This document shows positions 47,901 to 59,900 of a stretch of DNA of 64,000 nucleotides, one piece after another. Position numbers and translations under genes: made by a program. Within the stretch, counting starts at the first letter, position 1; each line of letters begins with the position of its first letter. Source of the DNA: Liolophura sinensis. Lineage: Eukaryota > Mollusca > Polyplacophora > Chitonida > Chitonidae. The notes under the pieces were generated by a model that made no database searches, was not told where the DNA came from, and was given only the letters and a program-made list of their open reading frames with translations. Where the stretch lies: assembly GCF_032854445.1 (NCBI RefSeq), contig NC_088300.1:78529084-78593083 (forward strand), given 5' to 3'.

Positions 47901-50900
47901 AGATGCTTCCGAAGACATCTCACTTGAAGATGCCTGCACAGTGCTGGAAGATAAGTTGGCAACTTCTTTCTCAAAAGCTTTGTTTGAAATTTTTCCAGAT
48001 TTCTTAGCTCTCAGCAATTCTTCAAGTCGTTGAATCTTTGCCAGTCTCTGAACCTCCTTTCGCTTTTGCTTCTCATATTTGAGCCTCTGTTTGGAGATTT
48101 TGCTTTTGAGTTTCTGCATGTGTGGGTCAATAACATTTCTCTGTCTGCGTGTGGGCCTATGTACTGATTGGAATGTGTCTGAGGAAGTAGATGGGGAATG
48201 CCCCATGTCCATGGATGGGTCTTCAGGTATAGAATACAAGGTGTCTATCACAGAGCTATCGTATGACAATTCTCGCTGGTATGGCTTTAGCGATGAATCA
48301 TCCAGCTTTCTGACTCCACGCTCATCTCGGCTACGCTCTGAGGAATATCCGTTACTCTCCTCCAAAGTCTCCGAGTAGCTGCCGTCTACAATCTTCTGCC
48401 TCTTGATGGCATTTGCATGCCTCTTCCTCTCGTTCTCCTCCCTTCGTCGCTCACCCCTTTCCTTCTCCACCCAGGCCTCCCTGTGTTTCCTCTCACTCTC
48501 CTCCCTGCGTCGCTCGCCCCTCTCCTTCTCCACCCACGCCTCCCTATGCTTCCTCTCACTCTCTCGATCCTGCAGGTACTGCTTGACCACGTGTCTGGAC
48601 GGGTTTCTGATGAGGTCAGCCAGTGCTCCCAGCCTCTCACTGCTCATACTGCTGTCAGAGTCCGTGTGTAACTCCTGGAACCTCTCCCAGTATGTGTTAA
48701 CATCCTGGCTGAGCCCAGAGGCCAAGCTCTCATTCTGGTGTAGGGAGTCCTGTAACAGTCTGGCCACTCTGCTGATGGGAGCCTTGTCACAGTCTACCAG
48801 CTCAGAGCTCACATCCATTCCACTGTACAAGGGTAACAAAGGTAGAACCCAATATAACTGGAGCTACGACAATCAATGATGTAGTGGTAGAATTCATCAG
48901 AGGGGTATTGCCTAGCCTTATATACACTGGGACAACTGGACAACTCTTTTATAGTCTAAATTGATGAAAAACTTAAATCACTGAATACATCTCAATTAAC
49001 TTAGGGGTGTCTTATGCATATGCAAAGGAACGACGGGGCTTATTCATCGCATGGAAGACAGGAACACTCATGGTGACAACTTTTGACCTGTCTATGCTGG
49101 TTTGATTTGGGTGTTTTCACAGCTGGCAGCCCCGAAATGAAAACATATTTGAACCAATTAATCTTAATATTATGTTTGATTTTCTAAACAATAGATCTCA
49201 TCTAATGTTTTTGAATGACTTTATTTCAGAAATCAAAAATTTCACTTTGAGATTCACTCTCATTGATGGTAAATACTGTATAAAGTGCATACCTCTCATC
49301 TCTCTGCCTATCTCTCTGAGAGCACTGCTTAGGTAGATTCCCCATATACGTGTGCTGTGGTGGTGAGGCACTACAACTAAACAATTACATTGGCTCTAAT
49401 TTCTACAAGATAGTGTTTATTTATTTATTTATTTGATTGGTGTTTTATGCCGTACTCAAGAATATTTCACTTATGCGACGGCGGCCAGCATTATGGTGGG
49501 AGGAAACCAGACAGAGCCCGGGGGAAACCAACGACCGTCCACAGGTTGTTGCAGGCCTTCCCACATACGGCCGGAGAGGAAGCCAGCATGAGCTGGACTT
49601 GAACTCACAGCAACCGCATTGGTGAGAGGCTCCTGGGTCATTACGCTGCGCTAGTGCGCTTACCAAGTGAGCCACAGGGGTCCCCTATAATATAGTGATC
49701 TCAATTACTGAAGAATGAATCAAAATACTGCTAATGTATCAAACATGATGTGCTGGCTGAAATCTTTGATGTCTAAGCTTATAGAACACTATGCATTCCT
49801 GGCAGTCAGTGGTTAACCTACCTTCTCCGGGGCTCCTTCAGGATGGGCTCTCTCAAGAACTGCACACAAAAAATGCGAACTGTTACAAAGCATGAGCAAA
49901 TCAACAGCTATCAACAAGCAAAAGGGATAAATGACACAAGAGATTCACGATCTAAACACAAAACCCAACAAAATAAACAAGGATTATTGCAGAAAAATGA
50001 GCTGAAATTATTCATAGACCTGACAAACTTTGAGAGACAGTCAACCTGGAATATGGCTTATGGCTAAGTTATGCTAATTCAAATTAAGAATATAGACAGA
50101 TTAAAATTTCTTACCCTGTCAATATCCACAGGAAGGGGAGACAACCCTGTCAGCTTGTTCCTCTCAGCCACACTGACATACTCGGGTAAGGCATGACCTG
50201 AGGTGGGGAGTAGGTGTTCTTGTCTACCCAGTGACCTGGCATCAGTCCTGGATGGGGAGTGGTAGTCTGAGGACTGGGGCAAGATAGGGGAGTGATGAGG
50301 GGAGGGTGGGGAGATGGCATGGGAAGCTAAGGATGAGGAGCCCCGTCCCCTGTCCTGGGAGGTGAAGGATAAATCCTCTAGGGAGCGGGAGATAACTCTG
50401 TCTGCCGGATAGCGGGGCTTATGGTACAATTGTTCGGAGCTTGACCTGTACTCGGAGAGGGGACTACCTGGCCCTGTCACCCTGACCTCATCTTCCCAGC
50501 AGCGTGTGCGGCAAGTAGAGCTTGCATTTTCTCCCAGTGGGCAGTTATGGGTGTGAGCTCCCCTGGGACCCTGCCCCAACCTATCCTCTGGTAAAGGCCT
50601 GCGGCCAGGTAAATGACTACTACTACTGGATTTGGCCTTCCCCAGGTCAGAACCGTACGTCTCCTGTCCCACCATTCTGGTTGTGCTCACAGAAGAACTG
50701 ACATGGACATCTGACACCGAGTTTGTTGTCAACCCTCGCCTGATTTCACCATTACGTAAGTCAGTCTGACTATCCCTTCCTTTTAGTGATTTGTCCTCTC
50801 TGGAGTTAATTGTGGGTAACCTGTCATCAGGTGGCACCCTGGAATTTGTGGTGGGTAACTTGTCTCCTATGGGTAACCTGGGGTTAGCACCCGCCTGCCC

Positions 50901-53900
50901 TAAGGGATCTCTGCCTCCTTTTCGACTGTTCCTCCTGTCATTGTCATCATCTCCATTGTCAAATTCAGGATTATCTCCCTTCACTCTCAGCTGACGTATT
51001 TCCTGGGTCTTGTCCTCAGTTTGTGCGTTCTGCTGGAGGGTGTGATCCATGTGGTCCAGCAACTCCCGAGTCCTGGGGGAGGGGCCTGCCTGTGGCTCCG
51101 CCCCACGACTGTTAGCACACCGTCTGACTTTCTCACTCTCACACTCTAATGGCTTCCTATAAGGGGGATGCTCCTTATCATCCTGACAAACACAAAAACA
51201 GCAAAGTTATTTACATGGAAACTATTACAGATTAAACTTTACTACCACTAGCACAAAAAAATCAAATCAGTTTGAAAGCAAACATAATTTACACATAAAA
51301 ATGATCTCACATGTAGGTGTTAGATGGCATCATGCTCAATCATTCATTACTTAATGGTGATACATTTAGGATGCTTAAGAGTTACAATCCTTAGATTTGT
51401 CACTAACTTTACCACTGACTTTTAAAATATTGTTCATAAAACTTCAAATAATTAAAATATGTATCTGATTTTCGTGGATAGAGAAGACTTGTAGTCTGCA
51501 GTCCTTTACTCACTGCCTGTGACTTTTCCTCTATTGTGGACAGACTTGTGGCACGTTCGACATCTTTCATGGGTCCAGTTTTACGATTGCCATACACACC
51601 CTGGCTGTTGACACCGTCCGGTCTACTGCCCAGGACATGCGCCGGGAATTCAGGGCCTCTCGCATCATCAGAACCTGCACCAATCAACAACACCACAACT
51701 ATGTGAAATCAGGTATTCATCATGCACAAACGATGTCTTAGGAAATGTGTGGTGTCAGTAACCAATATGAAGGTTACTGACACCATATATTTCTGTATCC
51801 TGCCACTGAGTAATAATGTAACAAATTTATCCTTCAAAAGGCGAATCGCTTCAGCAATGTGACCGTTCTTTTCACAACCGAACAAAGGGAGATAACCTAA
51901 TAAGCAGACACATATCATGGGAATATCCACGTCCCCACATGACTATTGCTGTCCAGTGAAACTTGCACCATTTTGTCTGATGTGAGATACTGGGATATAC
52001 AGGTAATATGTAGATGTGCATACCTGGATGATTACTCTCTACAGAAGTCACACTGTATGTTCCTCACAAGATGAAAAGTGGGGTATTTTGTCTGATGTGA
52101 GATAAAGGGATATACAGGTAATATGTAGATGTGCAAACCTGGATGATTACTCTCTACAGAAGTCACACTGTCTGTCCCTCACAAGATGAAAAGCAGGGTA
52201 TTTTGTCTGATGTGAGATAAAGGGATATACAGGTAATATGTAGATGTGCATACCTGGATGATTACTCTCTACAGAAGTCACACTGTCTGTCCCTAACAAG
52301 ATGAAAAGCGGGGTATTTTGTCTGATGTGAGATAAAGGGATATACAGGTAATATGTTGATGTGCATACCTGGATGATTACTCTCTACAGAAGTCACACTG
52401 TATGTCCCTCACAAGATGAAAAGTGGGGTATTTTGTCTGATGTGAGATAAAGGGATATACAGGTAATATGTTGATGTGCATACCTGGATGATTACTCTCT
52501 ACAGAAGTCACACTGTATGTCCCTCACAAGATGAAAAGTGGGGTATTTTGTCTGATGTGAGATAAAGGGATATACAGGTAATATGTAGATGTGCATACCT
52601 GGATGATTACTCTCTACAGAAGTCACACTGTCTGTCCCTCACAAGATGAAAAGCGGGGTATTTTGTCTGATGTGAGATAAAGGGATATACGGGTAATATG
52701 TAGATGTGCATACCTGGATAATTACTCTCTACAGAAGTCACACTGTATGTCCCTAACAAGATGAAAAGCGGGGTATTTTGTCTGATGTGAGATAAAGGGA
52801 TATACAGGTAATATGTAGATGTGCATACCTGGATGATTACTCTCTACAGAAGTCACACTGTATGTTCCTCACAAGATGAAAAGCAGGGTATTTTGTCTGA
52901 TGTGAGATAAAGGGATATACAGGTAATATGTAGATGTGCATACCTGGATGATTACTCTCTACAGAAGTCACACTGTATGTCCCTCACAAGATGAAAAGCG
53001 GGGTATTTTGTCTGATGTGAGATAAATCGATATACAGGTAATATGTAGATGTGCATACCTGGATGATTACTCTCTACAGAAGTCACACTGTCTGTCCCTC
53101 ACAAGATGAAAAGCAGGGTATTTTGTCTGATGTGAGATAAAGGGATATACAGGTAATATGTAGATGTGCATACCTGGATGATTACTCTCTACAGAAGTCA
53201 CACTGTCTGTCCCTCACAAGATGAAAAGTGGGGTATTTTGTCTGAGGTGAGATAAAGGGATATACAGGTAATATGTTGATGTGCATACCTGGATGATTAC
53301 TCTCTACAGAAGTCACACTGTCTGTCCCTCACAAGATGAAAAGCGGGGTATTTTGTCTGATGTGAGATAAAGGGATATACAGGTAATATGTAGATGTGCA
53401 TACCTGGATGATTACTCTCTACAGAAGTCACACTGTCTGTCCCTAACAAGATGAAAAGCGGGGTATTTTGTCTGATGTGAGATACTGGGATATACAGGTA
53501 ATATGTTGATGTGCATACCTGGATGATTACTCTCTACAGAAGTCACACTGTCTGTCCCTCACAAGATGAAAAGCGGGGTATTTTGTCTGATGTGAGATAA
53601 AGGGGTATACAGGTAATATGTAGATGTGCATACCTGTATGATTACTCTCTACAGAAGTCACACTGTATGTCCCTCACAAGATGAAAAGCGGGGTATTTTG
53701 TCTGAGGTGAGATAAAGGGATATACAGGTAATATGTAGATGTGCATACCTGGATGATTACTCTCTACAGAAGTCACACTGTCTGTCCCTAACAAGATGAA
53801 AAGCGGGGTATTTTGTCTGATGTGAGATACTGGGATATACAGGTAATATGTTGATGTGCATACCTGAGTGATTACTCTCTACAGAAGTCACACTGTCTGT

Positions 53901-56900
53901 CCCTGACAAGGGGAAAAGCGGGGTATTTTGTCTGATGTGAGATAAAGGGATAACCCGGTAAAGTGTAGACATGCATACCTGGATGAGTACTCTCTACTGT
54001 GGTCACACTATCTGTCCCTGACATTTTGTCATCAGTCTCACTCTCAGTGTAATACACCTCATGGCTGCCAGCTGGTCTACAATTATCAGGGAGAAAGAAA
54101 AATCTTGTCAACATCATGCAAGATGGAACATACTCATATATATGTAGGTCGCATAAAACTGGTTACCTTTGGATCTGACATAAAACATTATCAGAATTTT
54201 CATTATCACAAATCAGACAATCTACAACTTCTTCACCTTACATAACATTTTGTTTTATATTAAAAGTTTAAATACAATGGTCTCTTCCTCAATATGGCAG
54301 TGCCAATTCCTACAGAACACAATAATCATTCCACATAGCTTGTATGTAAAACTAACCCTAAGCATCCATCATATAATTAATTTGTTTTCAATCAATTTTT
54401 TGTTATGTTGTTTTCTTTTTCTATTTTTTTTTTCTCTTTTTTTTTTCAGAAATAAACCATTGACATTTGTACACTATCAAGGTTCTCATTACACGTTTGG
54501 CAAAAATTCTCCCCCAGTAGAAAAATGATCACTCAAACAAGGTACATGTATCTAGGCCGTTTATACCTATTTTTGGAATCATAATATGAAATGGTGTTTC
54601 AGAAAAACTGCATAATTTTACTTTTAGCATCTTTGCTTCACCTTAACACTTCACTTTTCTAAAAAAAAGACACATTTTTCCCAAATGCTGGAGAGAACCC
54701 TCTGTTTAGTGCAATATACATGTATAAGATTCAGGCTGGCAGTAAATCTGGCTATTGAGTTCTGACATCTAGATACTGTATAATAAGAACAGCCTTGTTC
54801 ATGATGTTCCTTACTTGTACGGTCTGTATCTGGTGGTGACGGGGTGTCTGCAAGCAGCGTTGTAGTCTGTATTTGATGGAGATGTGCTGCTGACCTCGCT
54901 GAGGCTGCTGGCCGTGGAGCTGGTGGCAGGGGAGGCCTTCAGGTCAGCTAAGCAGAGGAGACCAGAAAGGAGGGTAACCACAGCCAGAATACAAGTGTTT
55001 TCGAGATACCAAACATACAAATGTTAAATGGCTCAAAATAAAATCTGACCGTATTGAGCAGTGATGAGGTCTGACAAACTCCATGAAGCCCTTGTCTTTC
55101 ACGTACCAGAATGATGCTTATAGCCTGTACACTTTGAACAGACCTACACCCACATGTATAAGGGTAACATGGTAAACTTATGTAGGTAAATTCAGTACAC
55201 TTTTATAATTTACATATCATACAATCAAATTTACCTAATCATATAAGCACTTCAATGCTTTCTTTACACAATTTTTCTTTTCAATCATAAGTTCCAATCT
55301 GGAATAAGTAGCTAAGTTCTTAATAAATTACACCTGACTTACCCGGGTGAAATCTTCTCAATGCCTGTTGTGGAGTATGATACTCCTGCAGAGATTTGGT
55401 CTCCTCTCTCCTGTAATCATAATACAGTTTTACATGACACGCTCACAAGAAAATACTGATAGATACTTTATTAGGACAGGCTTGAACCCCAGTCTCCTGT
55501 GGACAAGGCAGATCTATGCTCTACTCTCTAGGACCCTAATGACATGTACATGTACTTACACTAGAGTATAAACAGTTGTGCCTGTATCTGGACTCCTAAT
55601 AGCAAACTTTTACTGAAATCAGTTAGTAAAACTCACAGAGACCGTGTATCTGTGATGACCCCTAATGAAGATGAGGATGCTGGGGCGTGGGTGACTTCAG
55701 ATGGCTGTTGGGGGACTGGTCGGCTATCTGACAAATCCCTCTCCTCCTCCCACCTGATCAAACATCAGTACAACGAAGAGGCTAACAGTAGAATTTTATA
55801 TGGGGATAAGTGCAGTAGTCTGATAGTTTATCATGTATTTCACAGCATATATGGCCACATAACTATTTTACTACTGGCTCAAGAAAGTAATGCATGTACA
55901 GTGGTAAAATTACAATTTCTTTGCTACATTTTGAACAGTTCAATTCAAGCAATGTACGTAGAAATATATGTAAATGTACAGATACATACACTCCCCAATT
56001 GTAAAATGTTCCACTACCAGAATAGATACATGCTTACATACCCTGCAAAACCTCTGTATAAAGAGTCTAATCTCCTCTGTATCAGCTATAACTTTAAAAC
56101 ATGTATCCATGTACACAACATCTCATGGAGAACTTACTGTGGATGAAGCCCAGCAGTCTGACAGTAAGGCAGCCCTGGCAGATGGTGGCAATTACACTCA
56201 CCATATAATGTATTAGGTGCACTACAGCCAAGCAGATCACAGCAGCACTGTCAGCTCCAGCTGTGTGTAGTCTGACAATGCCACATGATTACATGCAGTA
56301 TGAATGAAGTAGAGTACACATATGGGCACTGTAGGAATACAGGGTCTTATATCTGAATGAACTACAGTACATTATATGGCTTGGGAAGGTCATGTCTAAG
56401 TTGAGGTCATGTATTCAAGGCGGCTATGACACATGAAAGGGTTCCCAAAATAATAATCAACTATGGTGCACACACAGAACAAGCTTAAATCTATCCTTTT
56501 AGATATACTCAATGTATTAACCTACTGTGGGTAAGAATCAATAAAATTACTTGTTTGTGACTGTATTACCACATTTCCTCTTTCCTCACAAAAATATTCC
56601 ATGATCTGATAAAGTTACACCTTTCAAAGAAAGCAAGGTGGCAATTTCCACTACCTATCCATTAACACTGTGCCTGACTAAAGAGGGCCAGGATGGCTAT
56701 TCCCACTGCCTATTCATTAACACTGTGCCTGACTAAAGAGGGCCAGGATGGCTATTCCCACTACCTATCCATTAACACTGTGCCTGACTAAAGAGGGCCA
56801 GGATGGCTATTCCCACTACCTATCCATTAACACTCTGCCTGACTAAAGAGGGCCAGGATGGCTATTCCCACTGCCTATTCATTAACACTATGCCTGACTA

Positions 56901-59900
56901 AAGAGGGCCAGGATGGCTATTCCCACTACCTATCCATTAACACTATGCCTGACTAAAGAGGGCCAGGATGGCTATTCCCACTGCCTATTCATTAACACTA
57001 TGCCTGACTAAAGAGGGCCAGGATGGCTATTCCCACTACCTATCCATTAACACTATGCCTGACTAAAGAGGGCCAGGATGGCTATTCCCACTGCCTATTC
57101 ATTAACACTATGCCTGACTAAAGAGGGCCAGGATGGCTATTCCCACTACCTATCCATTAACACTATGCCTGACTAAAGAGGGCCAGGATGGCTATTCCCA
57201 CTGCCTATTCATTAACACTGTGCCTGACAAAAAAGGGGCAGAGTGCTGCACCATTCTAAAATAGCCTAGCTAGGGAAATAACTAATAATGGTAAATAACT
57301 TTAACTGATGTCCTTCGAAACTCTGATCTACAGACTGATTACCTGGTAAACCATTGAGTTACTTATGAACTATTAATAACATTAAGTAAGTCATCAACCT
57401 TAAATGGAATAAAACAAGATGCGTCATCAATTTCAGATCATATACACTGCTGGAAGCTGACTATGATCTAGCACACTACGTGTAGCTAAGCCCTGTCCAG
57501 TCAGTCAGTATAGCTCTTTCAATCACAAGTTAGCAATCATGAACAGGGATAACGCTTTGAGAGGAGGTGAGACTAACATCAGTATAAAGACAAGGGAACA
57601 AAAATCATGGATTTGAGAACAAACTATATATAAGAGAATGTTTCATACAGTTTGGTAGTTTTGTTTCCACTGGAAAGTTGCTGCAGACCAACAAATCTAC
57701 TGTATATCTCCAGGATAAAACTTCATCAAAAGGAAGCAATAATTTTTCTTCGGATGTCAGTCATGTTGTCGAGCAATGCTATTAATGCCAAGGGAAATTA
57801 AGAACTTCGCTTTTATTTTGACTCTTACTGTTATGAGCAACAAAGAGCACTTCAAAAAGGCTAGGTATAACTTGTGAGTTAAATTGTAGGCATGATCTGT
57901 CTGTCACCTTCTAGCATTACAACCATGTTGTCACTAACACACGAGGATAATTGTATGATAATACTTAAGGCTGAATGGAACTGCTGATTAGGATCCTACC
58001 CACAGATACTGAACCTGATCCATCAATACTACACTACACTACATTGGGTGAGGCCGCATAGATTATCATGTGCAGACGAATGTTGAATGTGTATGAAGTA
58101 TTGGTGGGAGGCACCCATTGCTGTTACACGCCACTTACTTGTACTTGTACTTTGATTAGATACATAAACATTAATAATATAAACAGCTCTAATGATTTCA
58201 CTCAGGGAGGATTTGTAGTTTACTTCAATTTAAAGTTTCCTCACCTTAACTGCTGCCTGTCGTTATCTGCCTTGGACTGGGCCTCCTCAGGCGTATCCCC
58301 TTCCTGCCCTGCCTGCTTCAGTTGTGTCCCTTCCTCTGCCCTCTCCTGTGAGGTTTCAGTTCTGTCTGATTCTGTCCTGTACAGCGGGTAACAATCAATC
58401 ACACGTCTCACTGGACTCCTCAACTCAATGCTCTGATCAAACTGCCGTGAGGACATCTTGTTTAACTGGTCAGAGAGGAAGGTTTTAGCATTGCTGAATG
58501 CAGAGCTGCTGGAACCGTGGCCTCTCAGGGATGATATGTATTCATAGGAGCTTGATAGATTCCTGGGTAACTCTTGATCAGACCCTGCATGCTTCTCCAG
58601 AATCCGTTGCAGGATTGGGGAAGGGCTGTACCTTTCCGAGGAGAAACTGCGGCTCATTCTAGGGCTGACCTCTATACCCTTCCTGCTAGAGATTTTGGGC
58701 GAGTGAATACTACTGATATCAGGCTCGCTACCCGCCGCTCCTCTGCGCTCAGCACTGATCTGTCTCAGGAAGTCTTTCTCCTCAGCTGAAACGTCTCGCA
58801 AGATACTGACAGCCTGTTTGTTTGGGTCTTCTCTCTCCAGCAACTGGCTTACCCTGATGGCCATACCCCCTGAAGGTGTCAGTGACCTTCTCTCTCTTAT
58901 CTCAGTCAGGCTTTTAGACCTTGTTGCACAGATTAATGGTTTCTGTACTTCAGGTAAATACTGGCTCTGAGGGGAAAAGTCAACCTCACCCTCCTTCTCA
59001 CTGATGGTTTCATCAACATTCAGCACACTTTGAGAGCACAGTGACATTTCACCAAAAACGTCCTCCTGGTCAGTCAATGTTTGATTGGCTGAGTCCAGAT
59101 TCTGCATGGGTGTCGCACTTCTAGAGGAGTAGTTGGAGAGCCTTTCTCTGCTGTGAGGCCCAGACACGTTGTTCTCTGTACCAGTGATATCCTTAATATG
59201 ACCAATAAATCGGCCCTGCCCGTCATCATATCCAATGTCTGCTCCATAATCCCACAGAAACTTTCTCCTGGAGGTGTCCAGATCTGAGCTAGGGCTACCA
59301 GTCCCACCGTTACTTCTGAAGGACAGCTTAGGAGGAGTTGTGTTCACGGTGCTATTGGCCAGGTCAGCACGGTCCAGCCCTAGCAAGCCCGGCACAGTGC
59401 TGGATGTCTTCAAACTGTCCTGTATTATATCCAGGTCTTGGTGTAAAGAGTCATAATCCAGGTCTTGGGGAGAGTCTCTGTGCTCTCCAATATGCCTACC
59501 GAGATTTGATGTAGGCGGTGACGTCTCACTGTGCTCAGCCAAATGTGCTGTGTTACTCAGTAAATACTCCACCTTTCTTGACAAGTCATCACTGCTCTTG
59601 TATTCCTCATCAGATCCATTATCAGACATCAGTCTTGAGTCTCTGGTCATGATGTGACTTTCTGGGTAACTTTCTTCATCAACACGTTTTGGGATTGTCT
59701 GCTGCTTGTCAGGGTAACTGATGCCAATTCTCTGGTCTAGTCTAGCTGGTGCACTGTGCTGAGGCATACCGGCTGCCCAGGTGTCATCTCTCTTGTACAC
59801 TTCACTTTCCTGAGACAACGTTGCTGTCGTGTGGTCCCTCTTGTACAGTTCAGAGTGGGAAGACTCACCCATACGTTCGCTCAACTCTCTCCTCTCTCCG

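Noticed and set aside
49437-49675. Frames of 62-76 codons on both strands
   Set aside because: Inside the SINE copy; similar frames recur in the other SINE copies.
49415-49685. A functional tRNA gene at the SINE head
   Set aside because: A and B box-like segments are present, but there is no cloverleaf with anticodon arm that I could fold; it is a tRNA-derived SINE head.
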